From assembly GCF_030695065.1 (NCBI RefSeq), contig NZ_JAUYTR010000005.1:186001-250000 (forward strand): a stretch of 64,000 bases of DNA, written 5' to 3'. Source of the DNA: Sediminibacterium sp. GTDB taxonomy: Bacteria; Bacteroidota; Bacteroidia; Chitinophagales; Chitinophagaceae. Positions 33,514 through 42,419 of the stretch are shown in pieces (the first letter of the stretch is position 1; the number at the start of each line of letters is the position of its first letter). The notes under the pieces are model-generated. The model was not told where the DNA came from, did not search any database, and was given only the letters and a program-made list of their open reading frames with translations. Both the position numbers and the translations under genes were made by a program.

Positions 33514-35310
33514 TTAATAGTCTATTTCTAACCGAAGTTTATCTCGAAGCTCTCTTACTAATGGATACTGTTCGGCAATGCGTTCAAATTTTTGCTTGCT
33601 GTTTAATCGCATATGCAAGGGCACGTCTTCCTTTTCCCCTTCTTCTACTAAGATGGTAAAATTAATTGCCCTATTATTGAACTGTGTTTGCAATTGATCT
33701 AACAATACCATTTTTTCACTCTCAATAAATTTTTGCGCAGTAACTGCCGAAACGCGAACGGTGAAATGAATATCACTTTCTATTTCTAAGCTGGCAATTC
33801 TAAATGTTCCAACCGCAGAATGTTTTAGCTGTTGTTCTAGTTGAACAATATAAGCATCCCAAAAAGCACGAAGGCTTTCCTGGGTTAATGGCATGGCTTC
33901 TTTTACTTCTTCTATTTGATAATTACTTCCCGCTTTTTCTTTGAGTGCTTCTAACAAAGATTTCTTAGGTCCAGTTTTAATAGTGCCAGTTGGGGCAGCT
34001 GCTGGCGATTTTATTTGTGCTGGTACTGAATTGTCCAGCGTTTCTTTCACAAATAATTTCGCACCAGTTGTATTACTTATTGCACCAGTTACGGTATTTT
34101 TTGCAGCAGGCGGAGCTGGTGGTGCCAGCGGTTGAATCATTTTTGTTTTAAAAGCGATGGGACCGTCAATTCGTTTTTTTTTAACTACTGCTCCTTTATC
34201 ACTGGAGAGTTCAATAGCTTGTTGCAAAAAGCTCAGTTTAATGAGTGAGAGCTCTACGTGCAAGCGCTTGTTGCGCGCCATTTTATAATTGACTTCGGTA
34301 TCGTTTAATATATTCAATGCACTTACCAAATAGCTTAATGTAGTTTGCTGTGCAACTTGCAGATACTTCTGTTGCATGCCTTCTACCACTTCTAATAATG
34401 CAGCCGACTTAGGGTCTTTGCATACCAATAGATTGCGAATAAATTCTGCAAATCCATTCAGTACCAAATCACCTTCAAATCCTTTTCGGTTAATTTGATC
34501 AAACAGCAACATAGCTCCTGCCATATCCTGTTTTTGCATGCACTCTAGTAATTGGAAAAAATAATCTTCATCTAAAATATTTAAATGCTCCAGCGTATTT
34601 TGATAAGTAACCGTTCCATTGGTAAAGCTGACAATCTTATCTAAAATACTCAGCGAATCTCGCATACAGCCTTCACTCTTTTGAGCAATTACTTGTAAGG
34701 CTGCTTTCTCTGCATTAATCTGTTCCTTGTCTACAATTTCTTGTAAATGTTCAACCGTATCGTTATTGGTAATTCTTTTGAAATCAAAAATTTGACACCT
34801 ACTTAAAATAGTTGGCAATATTTTATGTTTCTCTGTTGTTGCTAAAATAAAAATGGCATAAGGTGGTGGCTCTTCCAATGTTTTCAAAAATGCATTGAAT
34901 GCACTTGAACTGAGCATATGAACCTCATCTACTATATATACTTTGTATTTTCCAGCTTGCGGTGCAAAACGAACTTGTTCTACTAAAGCACGAATATCAT
35001 CCACCGAGTTATTGCTGGCCGCATCCAACTCATGAATATTCATAGAAGTACCTGCATCGAATGAAACACAACTATTACAAGTATTACAAGCTTCGCCCTC
35101 TGCTGTTTGATTGGTACAGTTAATGGTTTTAGCCAAGATACGAGCACAAGTAGTTTTACCTACTCCTCTTGGTCCGCAAAATAAAAATGCATGCGCCAAT
35201 TGGTTATTGCGAATGGCATTCTTTAGTGTAGTGGTAATATGTTGCTGCCCCACTACTGTATTAAAGTTTTGGGGACGATACTTACGTGCTGATACTATAA
35301 AATTATCCAT
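33514..35310 (-). CDS. dnaX: DNA polymerase III subunit tau (and possibly gamma)
   Basis: The 598-residue clamp-loader ATPase has Walker A CGPRGVGKTTCARILAKT (K52), a zinc module beginning INCTNQ (C65) with CNTCNSC, Walker B VYIVDEVHML and sensor-1 ATTEKHKILPTILSRCQIF. Domain III follows, then a Pro/Ala-rich linker (about 385-460) and a C-terminal tau part. Codons 377-379 (AAA AAA AAA) form an A9 run; slipping back one base meets TGA two codons later, giving a 381-residue gamma-like product. An SD-like AAAGGAG lies 8 nt upstream of the run. It is the last gene of the dnaB run, 20 bp after the GNAT gene. Confidence 0.95.
   Translation of the reverse strand: MDNFIVSARKYRPQNFNTVVGQQHITTTLKNAIRNNQLAHAFLFCGPRGVGKTTCARILAKTINCTNQTAEGEACNTCNSCVSFDAGTSMNIHELDAASNNSVDDIRALVEQVRFAPQAGKYKVYIVDEVHMLSSSAFNAFLKTLEEPPPYAIFILATTEKHKILPTILSRCQIFDFKRITNNDTVEHLQEIVDKEQINAEKAALQVIAQKSEGCMRDSLSILDKIVSFTNGTVTYQNTLEHLNILDEDYFFQLLECMQKQDMAGAMLLFDQINRKGFEGDLVLNGFAEFIRNLLVCKDPKSAALLEVVEGMQQKYLQVAQQTTLSYLVSALNILNDTEVNYKMARNKRLHVELSLIKLSFLQQAIELSSDKGAVVKKKRIDGPIAFKTKMIQPLAPPAPPAAKNTVTGAISNTTGAKLFVKETLDNSVPAQIKSPAAAPTGTIKTGPKKSLLEALKEKAGSNYQIEEVKEAMPLTQESLRAFWDAYIVQLEQQLKHSAVGTFRIASLEIESDIHFTVRVSAVTAQKFIESEKMVLLDQLQTQFNNRAINFTILVEEGEKEDVPLHMRLNSKQKFERIAEQYPLVRELRDKLRLEIDY
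34167..34197 (-). promoter_or_regulatory. candidate programmed frameshift/slippage site in dnaX
   Basis: On the - strand the order is AAAGGAG (34191-34197), 8 nt, nine A (34174-34182), then CGAATTGA. In the main frame the run codes Lys377-379. A -1 ribosomal shift, or one extra A added by RNA polymerase, gives ACG AAT TGA, a stop at once. Escherichia coli dnaX uses an A-rich slippery heptamer with an upstream SD-like element, and Thermus thermophilus dnaX uses an A9 slippage run. I see no strong hairpin immediately downstream; GCTGG-CACCA-CCAGC lies roughly 40-50 nt further on. Confidence 0.65.
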
Positions 35311-35330
35311 AGAAATTGCTGCAATATAAC

Positions 35331-36503
35331 TTATTTATAATCCATCTCGGGATGCCTTTCAAAAGGATATTTTTCAGTGAATATATAACGGAAAGTAACC
35401 ATTCTTCTACTCTGCGTTCCACCTAAGCTTTTGTAAATATTCACCATTTTAGGGTTCCAATCTCCTGCCCAGCCCATTTCGTATTGCTCATACCAGCCCT
35501 TGCCCTGCAAATGCAAACCAGCTGCATAAATCAAATAACTATCTACCCCCAAAGCCTGGTATTTAGGCACTACCCCAAAAGCCAACCCAGTTAAACGCTT
35601 ATTGGTCCCCCTCCATTTCATCCACAACAACTGCAATTTTTGGTAGAGTCCAAACTGCCCATTAAAATATTTGAAATATTGGTTTAGGTCGGGAATATTA
35701 ATGAACATAGCAATGGGCTCTTCTTTATAATAAGCAAACCAAACCACTCGCTCATCCATAATGGGCTTCATTTTATTAAAAAGCTTCATTACCTGTTCTT
35801 TGGTAATTTCTTTGGCCTCCCCATGTTGTGCCCATGCTGCATTGTAAACAATTGCAAAATCCCCTGCATATTTATTTAATTCACTCAGCTTTACATGCTT
35901 GGCTGAATAATCGGGCTTTGCATTAAATTTTGCGTACCGTTCTGGAAATTTCTCTGGCAATGGATCGTCTACATTCATGTAATAATAATACTGATTGTAG
36001 TAGTTTTTAAATCCATAGCCTTCAAACAGCCCTTCATAATAAGTTGGATTAAAAGACATTCCATACATTGGCTCCTTATCAAACCCTTCTACCATTAAAC
36101 CCCACCATTTATCGCGATCCCCAAAATTGATAGGACCATCCATGGCTTCTATTCCACTTTCAATCAACCACGCTTTGGCAGTATCAAACAATAAATTAGC
36201 AGTAGCTTGGTCGTTGATGCAATCAAAAAATCCAACTCCGCCTGTTTTATATTCCGTTCCCTTGTTAATGTATTTGTCGTTGGTAAAAGCAGCAATTCTG
36301 CCAACCAACTCTCCGCTTTCTGCATAAGCAACCCAACGTTTGGCTTGCCCCCATTTAAAATTTTTATTCTTAGTATGATCAAACACTTCATTTACTTCAT
36401 TGTCTAAAGCACGGATATAACAAGGATTACCTGCATTCATGATTGCATTTACTGCTAAAAAATCCTTAATCAGTTCTGCATCGTTTACTTCTACTATTTG
36501 CAT
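35331..36503 (-). CDS. GNAT-like N-acyltransferase fold protein
   Basis: The 390-residue protein looks like a member of a Bacteroidota family of double GNAT-fold proteins: GELVGRIAAFTNDKYINKG in the N-terminal half and a C-terminal segment GLAFGVVPKYQALGVDSYLI that resembles the acetyl-CoA-binding region. An aromatic-rich middle (YYNQYYYYMNVDD) is typical of this group. Substrate is unknown. It lies between the L,D-transpeptidase (10 bp upstream) and dnaX (20 bp downstream) in one tight run. Confidence 0.75.
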   Translation of the reverse strand: MQIVEVNDAELIKDFLAVNAIMNAGNPCYIRALDNEVNEVFDHTKNKNFKWGQAKRWVAYAESGELVGRIAAFTNDKYINKGTEYKTGGVGFFDCINDQATANLLFDTAKAWLIESGIEAMDGPINFGDRDKWWGLMVEGFDKEPMYGMSFNPTYYEGLFEGYGFKNYYNQYYYYMNVDDPLPEKFPERYAKFNAKPDYSAKHVKLSELNKYAGDFAIVYNAAWAQHGEAKEITKEQVMKLFNKMKPIMDERVVWFAYYKEEPIAMFINIPDLNQYFKYFNGQFGLYQKLQLLWMKWRGTNKRLTGLAFGVVPKYQALGVDSYLIYAAGLHLQGKGWYEQYEMGWAGDWNPKMVNIYKSLGGTQSRRMVTFRYIFTEKYPFERHPEMDYK

Positions 36504-36513
36504 ATCCTTCTCT

Positions 36514-38112
36514 TTAGTTTTGAAATAATTTTTGCGCCATTTTTTGATCGTGCTGATAAATATCTCTTCTAAAATGCAACTCGCCCGATTGATCTACCCA
36601 TGCAGTAAAATAAACAAGAAAAACCGGTAATTTCTTTTTTAAAGTAACCCATTTCTCTTTCTCTAAATACATCAAGCTATCAATGGCAGCGCTGGTGTAT
36701 TTAGGTTGATCACGCAATAAAAACTCAGCAAACTTTTTAGGTTCTGCTATACGAATACAGCCATGACTCAATCCTCTATTGGTTTGTGTAAATAAATTCC
36801 GGTTGGGCGTATCGTGCAAATAAATACTGAAGTTATTCGGGAACAAAAACTTTACTCTACCCAATGCATTATTGGCACCCGGCTTTTGACGAATCTGTGG
36901 GAGCCCTCCACTGTATTGGGTAATTTCCATATTGTGCTTGGCAATATAACTAGGGTTTCTTCGTATAGCGGGTAGTATTTCATTACGTACAATACTTTCC
37001 GGAACATTCCAATAAGGACTGAAAACAATGTATTGCAAATTGCCGTTAAAAATGACTGTGTTGTTTGCAGAAGATCCCACAATCACATTCATTTGCAAAG
37101 CAACTTTACCCTGCTCAAAAACGCGCAGTCTAAATTCTGGAATATTTACTAAAACAAATGTACTGTCTTGTTGCGGAGGCATCCATCTTGCCCTTTCCAT
37201 ATTAATCAGCAACTGTTCTACTCGTTTTCCTAGGGGAATATTTAAATCGGCTATTACTTTATTTCCAATAACCCCATCTACATCAATCCCATGCCGTTCC
37301 TGAAATTTTTTAATAGCCAATACCATAGTGGTATCATAAATATTATTATTACTTAGTTGATCCCCTTGTAAAAAAATCAACCGCTTTTTAATGCGTCCAA
37401 TTAACTCAGAACTGTCTCCGCTTCTCAAAGATTTTTTAATATTTGGCAAAGAATCAAGCACTTCCTTTTTTTGCATATCTAATAAACGGTACAACCATTG
37501 CTCCATTCTAGGATATTGTAAACTAATTGGCGCATAGTTGATGGGCGTGTTAGACTTCTTTTCAATAACAGAATCTAGAAGCGCGTGAAGATTTACTTTT
37601 TTCCTTGGGATATACCAACCTAAATCTGCTAGATTAATATTTGCCCCTTTGTAAACCTTGGCCGCATATTTAAAAAACTGTGCAGTAAAGAGCAGCTCAG
37701 TATTTAATACATCTTTGTTTTCTTTAATTGCATTCGCTGGCTTATTTGCATAAACTGTATACAATTGTTGAAATTGTTTATTAAAAAGACTGCTATCGGA
37801 TAACCTTGTTATATGATCGTTTTGCAAATTATAAAAATGATGCGCTTGTTCAGATAAGCCAGTAGAATCAAACCATGCATATTCAAAATTTCGATCGGTA
37901 TAAAAGTCAACAAACTGCTGCTCAAATTCTTTCACCCAACTATTTGATGAAATAAATTGAACCAAAGAAACACTATCTAAAAAAAGAGGATTATAAGATG
38001 TAGCAATGGTAATAGTACTATCTCTTACTACTTTTTTCTTTGCCGAACCCGAATTACAAGCAAAAGAAAGAAAAACCAAAAAGCCCAAAAAACATACCAA
38101 CTGATTACGCAT
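36514..38112 (-). CDS. L,D-transpeptidase (YcbB-like) lipoprotein
   Basis: This 532-residue protein has a signal peptide with lipobox (MRNQLVCFLGFLVFLSFAC), an N-terminal scaffold, a peptidoglycan-binding PGBD_1 domain (MVLAIKKFQERHGIDVDGVIG) and a C-terminal YkuD catalytic domain with the motif LSHGCIRIAEP carrying the nucleophile cysteine. It cross-links or anchors at peptidoglycan as YcbB does. ATG 38112 is preferred over 38127 because it begins the signal peptide. It is the third gene in the dnaB-dnaX run. Confidence 0.9.
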   Translation of the reverse strand: MRNQLVCFLGFLVFLSFACNSGSAKKKVVRDSTITIATSYNPLFLDSVSLVQFISSNSWVKEFEQQFVDFYTDRNFEYAWFDSTGLSEQAHHFYNLQNDHITRLSDSSLFNKQFQQLYTVYANKPANAIKENKDVLNTELLFTAQFFKYAAKVYKGANINLADLGWYIPRKKVNLHALLDSVIEKKSNTPINYAPISLQYPRMEQWLYRLLDMQKKEVLDSLPNIKKSLRSGDSSELIGRIKKRLIFLQGDQLSNNNIYDTTMVLAIKKFQERHGIDVDGVIGNKVIADLNIPLGKRVEQLLINMERARWMPPQQDSTFVLVNIPEFRLRVFEQGKVALQMNVIVGSSANNTVIFNGNLQYIVFSPYWNVPESIVRNEILPAIRRNPSYIAKHNMEITQYSGGLPQIRQKPGANNALGRVKFLFPNNFSIYLHDTPNRNLFTQTNRGLSHGCIRIAEPKKFAEFLLRDQPKYTSAAIDSLMYLEKEKWVTLKKKLPVFLVYFTAWVDQSGELHFRRDIYQHDQKMAQKLFQN

Positions 38113-38139
38113 GCTGCTAAGGTACAAATTGTAGTAGGA

Positions 38140-38841
38140 TTATCTATGCTGTAAAAGCACTGCCGCTGCAATTCCAGCAGTTTCGGTTCTAAGGCGAGTG
38201 TTTCCTAAGCTAATCATGGTAGCCCCCGCTTTAGCAGCCATTTCAATTTCGCTGGGGGTAAAATCGCCCTCAGGACCAATCAACAACAAATTATTTACAG
38301 AACTTCCAATTGACTGTATCGTTTTCTTTTCTCCCTGTTCGCAATGTGCCAAAAGTAATTGACCATTCAAAGGTTGCTGAATTAAGGTTTTAAATGCTAT
38401 AGGGTCATGTAAAACAGGCTTGAAACTTTGTTGACTCTGCAACATGGCCGAAACCAAGATATGTTCCCAACGCTCTTTTTTAAAGTGGGTTCTTTCTGTT
38501 CTTTCAGTAATTAATGGATAAAAAGCATTGATGCCAATTTCGGTGGCTTTCTCTAAGAACCATTCCATTCGAGCAGCGTTTTTTACAAAAGAAATAGCAA
38601 TGCTGTTTTGGGTTTTGGGTGAAGGCTTTTGTTCAAATGAAGACAACTGCACAACGGTCTTTTTTTTATCTGCAGCAACTATTTGTGCCATACAGTTTAA
38701 ACCAAGTCCGTTGGTTAAAGCAATAAATTCACTTTCTTTCATGCGCAAGACCATACTGCAATGTTTACTCGACTCTGCTGAAAGCGTAAATAAACCGGGC
38801 GTTGCAGTTAACTGAGCTTCGTAAAAAAATGGAATTGACAT
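38140..38841 (-). CDS. rsmE: 16S rRNA (uracil-1498-N3)-methyltransferase
   Basis: RsmE is a SPOUT methyltransferase modifying U1498 of 16S rRNA. The 233-residue protein has an N-terminal PUA-like domain (HCSMVLRMKESEFIALTNG) and the SPOUT part with FLEKATEIGINAFYPLITER, LLIGPEGDFTPSEIEMA and LGNTRLRTETAGIAAAVLL, the knot region. Length is typical. It starts 10 bp after dnaB. Confidence 0.94.
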   Translation of the reverse strand: MSIPFFYEAQLTATPGLFTLSAESSKHCSMVLRMKESEFIALTNGLGLNCMAQIVAADKKKTVVQLSSFEQKPSPKTQNSIAISFVKNAARMEWFLEKATEIGINAFYPLITERTERTHFKKERWEHILVSAMLQSQQSFKPVLHDPIAFKTLIQQPLNGQLLLAHCEQGEKKTIQSIGSSVNNLLLIGPEGDFTPSEIEMAAKAGATMISLGNTRLRTETAGIAAAVLLQHR

Positions 38842-38851
38842 AGGGTATTTG

Positions 38852-40411
38852 CTAGAAAGGTTGATCGTTGTCTATGCCTTCATCAAACTGACCTTGGTTC
38901 ATTTTACTTCCTTTTTGTATAAAGAAAGCAGTTTCCCCATTTCCTTGAGAAGCAGATGATGGCGTTACAGCTTTCCAATTACTTGGCCCCATTTCCGCAT
39001 CCATGTCTTCGAATTTTTGAATGTCTAATCTTGCACGCAACTTAATGGTTTCTAAAGAACCATTTCTATGCTTGGCAATACGAATATGGGTTTCGCCATT
39101 ATTTGCTTCACCCATTTCGTTGGTCATATTTTCATAGTATTCCGGACGATAAATAAACATCACCATATCGGCATCTTGCTCAATAGCACCTGATTCTCTC
39201 AAGTCACTCAATTGAGGCATTTTACTTTCCTTTCTGGTTTCCACCGCACGGCTTAACTGGCTCAGTGCAATGATGGGAACTTTCAATTCTTTAGCTAAAG
39301 ATTTTAAGTTACGAGAGATATTACTGATTTCTTGTTCGCGGTTACCTCCTCTATCGTTGCTACCACTCATTAATTGCAGATAGTCAATTATGATGATACC
39401 CACATTGTGCTTGTTCACCATTCTACGGGCTTTCGCACGGAATTCAAAAATATTCAGTGCTGCAGTATCGTCAATATACAAAGGAGCATTTTCTAATTTT
39501 TTAATCCCCTTGCTGTGCAATTGTTGGTATTCGTAGTCTTCTAATTTTCCACGACTAATTTTTTCCATTTTAATTTCACTCTCCGCACTTAAAATACGCT
39601 GCACCAATTGAGCAGCACTCATTTCAAGAGAGAAGAAGCCCACTCCAATAGGTTTAGTTGGATGCAAAGCCGCATTACGAGCGAGGTTCAGGGCAAAAGC
39701 GGTTTTACCCACAGAAGGACGTGCCGCTAAAATAATTAAATCGGTAGACTGCCAACCATACGTAACTCTATCTAGTGAAGCAAATCCACTAGGCACCCCA
39801 GAAATTTCATCTGTTTTGGTTCTCAGTTCATCAATACGCGTAATGGCTTCAATTAAAACCCCACCAATGTCTTCAAAGTTTTTCTTTAAATAATTGTTGG
39901 TGATATTGAACATCTTGGTTTCTGATTCATCCAATAAATCAAAAACATCGGTACCCTCTTCGTAAGCATCTCCAATAATTTCACCACTAATTTTAATCAA
40001 CTCACGCTGAATAAACTTTTGCAAAACTATACGAGCATGTGCATCTATATTGGCAGTAGAAACTACGGAGTTGGTAAGCTTAGTAACAAAATATGGCCCT
40101 CCAATCAAATCTAATTTTTCCTGCATTTTTAATTCTTCCACTACAGTCAAAATATCAATTGGTATTGATTTTTGTTGTAGGCTTTGCATAGCCAAGAAAA
40201 TATATTGGTGCGCATCTACATAAAAACACTCTGGCTTAATAATTTCCGAAACGGTATCAAAAGCACTTTTCTCTAACATTAACGCACCCAAAATTGCTTC
40301 CTCCAATTCCTTTGCTTGAGGAGGCACTTTTCCATACACCATGGTGCTCAAATCTATTGCTGGTTTCCTTCTTTTTCTGTCTTTATTTAAACTTGTAATC
40401 TCCATGCTCAA
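38852..40411 (-). CDS. dnaB: replicative DNA helicase
   Basis: The 519-residue protein has the N-terminal DnaB domain (PPQAKELEEAILGALML) and the RecA-like C-terminal domain with Walker A LAARPSVGKTAFALNLAR, Walker B GIIIIDYLQLMSG and the family end segment AKHRNGSLETIKL. There is no intein. It heads a run of five genes (dnaB, rsmE, L,D-transpeptidase, GNAT, dnaX) on the - strand, all within 30 bp of each other. The gap upstream carries DnaA-box-like sequences. Confidence 0.96.
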   Translation of the reverse strand: MSMEITSLNKDRKRRKPAIDLSTMVYGKVPPQAKELEEAILGALMLEKSAFDTVSEIIKPECFYVDAHQYIFLAMQSLQQKSIPIDILTVVEELKMQEKLDLIGGPYFVTKLTNSVVSTANIDAHARIVLQKFIQRELIKISGEIIGDAYEEGTDVFDLLDESETKMFNITNNYLKKNFEDIGGVLIEAITRIDELRTKTDEISGVPSGFASLDRVTYGWQSTDLIILAARPSVGKTAFALNLARNAALHPTKPIGVGFFSLEMSAAQLVQRILSAESEIKMEKISRGKLEDYEYQQLHSKGIKKLENAPLYIDDTAALNIFEFRAKARRMVNKHNVGIIIIDYLQLMSGSNDRGGNREQEISNISRNLKSLAKELKVPIIALSQLSRAVETRKESKMPQLSDLRESGAIEQDADMVMFIYRPEYYENMTNEMGEANNGETHIRIAKHRNGSLETIKLRARLDIQKFEDMDAEMGPSNWKAVTPSSASQGNGETAFFIQKGSKMNQGQFDEGIDNDQPF

Positions 40412-40783
40412 TTTTGCTTAATCTTTTAAAAACGCCGAATGATTCCTCACAACCTGTGTTACCGAATTGTTAACAGCTGAGTAAGGGGGAGCGAATATAA
40501 TGGTATGGAATTGGTACTGGAAATTTTTTTGGGCTCTATTTATTCCACAGCTAATTCCCCGCTTATCCACAGTAATTACCCGCCTATTCACACAAAGTAC
40601 TAAGCTTATCCCCCATTTGCAAAAGTTTTCCTCTATTATTTGGAGAAATTAACATTATCTGGTTAACAAAGAAAATTCGAAAAAATAGGGCTGGTCTCAA
40701 GGGAATGAATTAAGTATAAAAGTAGTTGGCCAAAACTTAGTCTAACTTTAATAGAGATTCAAATCTTACCAAAATATCCAACC
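40412..40783. other. intergenic region with DnaA-box-like cluster (possible origin-related site)
   Basis: This 372-bp gap is the largest in the window without a gene. It holds TTATCCACA (40563-40571, an exact DnaA box), CTATTCACA (40584-40592, one mismatch to TTATNCACA), TATTCCACA (40541-40549) and TTATCCCCC (40606-40614), all on the same strand, next to an AT-rich stretch (40620-40690). Genes to the left run on the - strand and genes to the right on the + strand, as expected at an origin. The number of good boxes is small, so this may instead be DnaA control of dnaB. I see no ORF or RNA gene in it. Confidence 0.38.
40743..40750 (+). promoter_or_regulatory. -7 promoter-like element
   Basis: TAACTTTA, one base from the TAnnTTTG consensus, lies 33 nt before the ATG at 40784. 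A TTG at 40726-40728 is somewhat too close (14 nt) for a standard -33 element. Confidence 0.35.
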
Positions 40784-41116
40784 ATGAAACAGCAGCACCA
40801 TTACGATACCGTTAGCGAAGCTTTAAATGACCTAGCAAAACGAGGCTTTTCGCATGACTTCAACATTCATGAAGAATCTGATTGTTTAATATGTAAAAGT
40901 ACAATGACCCAGCTATCTCCTGATGAATTTGAAATTGTAGAAACCTATCGCTTTGAAGGAGATACCGACCCTGCAGATGAAATGATTGTATTTGCCATTT
41001 CTGCTATGAAGTATAACTTAAAAGGAACACTAATAAATGCCTATGGTATATATGCAGATGCAAATACTTCTAAAGTTGTAGAAAAACTTACGGACCACAC
41101 AAAAGATTTATTTTGA
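40784..41116 (+). CDS. conserved small protein of unknown function
   Basis: This 110-residue acidic soluble protein (MKQQHHYDTVSEALNDLAKRG start, later FEIVETYRFEGDTDPADEMI) resembles a family widespread in Bacteroidota that is often mislabelled phosphoribosylpyrophosphate synthetase; it has no PRPP-synthetase motif. Function is unknown. Its stop overlaps the TTG start of the following NDH-2 gene by 4 bp, so the two are likely co-expressed. Confidence 0.78.
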   Translation: MKQQHHYDTVSEALNDLAKRGFSHDFNIHEESDCLICKSTMTQLSPDEFEIVETYRFEGDTDPADEMIVFAISAMKYNLKGTLINAYGIYADANTSKVVEKLTDHTKDLF

Positions 41117-42366
41117 AAATAAATACAAAACAAAAAATCATTGTAATAGGCGGTGGTTTTGCTGGTGTACAATTGATTAAAAACCTAGATGAACAATTAT
41201 TTGATATTTTATTGATTGATAAAATTAATCATCATCAATTTCAACCACTTTTTTATCAGGTTGCTGCATCACAGCTAGAACCAGCAAGTATTTCGTTTCC
41301 GCTAAGAAATATTTTTAAGTACAAAAAAAACCTCCAGATTCGGTTAGCAGAACTACTTTCAGTTAATGCTTTTGAAAATAAAATTGACACATCAATAGGA
41401 TCATTCAATTATGATGTTTTGGTAATTGCGGTTGGTTGTACCACTAATTTTTTTGGAAATGAAGTAATTAAGCAAAACAGTTTTACATTAAAAACCACCA
41501 ACGATGCCATTGCCATCCGGAATCATATTCTACAAACATTCGAAGACATTATTTCAGCGGAAGAAAACGACAAAGAAGCTTTATTGAATTTAACCATTGT
41601 AGGTGCAGGACCCACAGGAGTAGAATTGGCCGGGGCTTTTGCAGAAATCAAGAAAAATATTTTACCCAAAGATTATCCGGGAATCAATTTTACCCAATTC
41701 AATATCAATTTAATAGAAGGCAGTAAGGATACTTTAAATAGTATGAGTGACTTAGCCAAAAGCACTTCTAGGAAATATTTAGAAGAAATGGGCGTGCATA
41801 TAATGTCGGAAACTTTTGTCAAAAATTATGATGGCAACACTATTGAATTAAGCAATGGGAATAGCTTAAAATCTAAGACCGTTATTTGGGCGGCAGGGGT
41901 GATAGGCAATGCTGTAAACGGACTTGACAGCAATGCTAAAAAACAAGGAAACAGAATTGCAGTTAACAGAACCAACTTAGTTGAAGGTTGTCTAACTATT
42001 TATGCAATTGGAGATATTGCTTTAATGGAGACTCCCAAGTACCCAAAGGGACATCCGCAATTAGCCAATGTAGCAATTAATCAAGCGAAGAACTTGGCAA
42101 AAAATCTGAAACGTCAAGCGAATAATACTACTCAAAAAGAATTTGAGTATACAGACCTCGGATCTATGGCCACCATTGGTCGGAACAAAGCAGTAGTAGA
42201 TTTACCCTTTTACCATTTCAAAGGATATTTTGCCTGGTTAGTTTGGATGTTCTTACACTTGATGCTTATTCTAAGCGTAAGAAACAAACTCATCATTTTT
42301 ATTAATTGGGTTTGGGCCTATTTTACTAAAGACACATCGCTTAGATTGATATTGAAACAGAAATAA
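41113..42366 (+). CDS. type II NADH dehydrogenase-like FAD oxidoreductase
   Basis: The 417-residue protein has an N-terminal FAD Rossmann motif VIGGGFAGVQLIKNL, HHQFQPLFYQVAASQLEPA (typical NDH-2), a second dinucleotide motif TIVGAGPTGVELAGAFAEI, the FAD segment IYAIGDIALME and a C-terminal hydrophobic patch (FAWLVWMFLHLMLIL) for membrane binding. It probably passes electrons from NADH to menaquinone without pumping protons. The start is TTG at 41113, overlapping the preceding stop. Confidence 0.92.
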   Translation: MKINTKQKIIVIGGGFAGVQLIKNLDEQLFDILLIDKINHHQFQPLFYQVAASQLEPASISFPLRNIFKYKKNLQIRLAELLSVNAFENKIDTSIGSFNYDVLVIAVGCTTNFFGNEVIKQNSFTLKTTNDAIAIRNHILQTFEDIISAEENDKEALLNLTIVGAGPTGVELAGAFAEIKKNILPKDYPGINFTQFNINLIEGSKDTLNSMSDLAKSTSRKYLEEMGVHIMSETFVKNYDGNTIELSNGNSLKSKTVIWAAGVIGNAVNGLDSNAKKQGNRIAVNRTNLVEGCLTIYAIGDIALMETPKYPKGHPQLANVAINQAKNLAKNLKRQANNTTQKEFEYTDLGSMATIGRNKAVVDLPFYHFKGYFAWLVWMFLHLMLILSVRNKLIIFINWVWAYFTKDTSLRLILKQK

Positions 42367-42419
42367 ACCACTTACGCCGAATACCTTAAATTCGCATTTT
42401 TAACCATCGTTGCTTTACT

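Noticed and set aside
38852..40411. Intein in dnaB
   Set aside because: The protein is 519 residues and continuous through the Walker motifs; there is no insertion.
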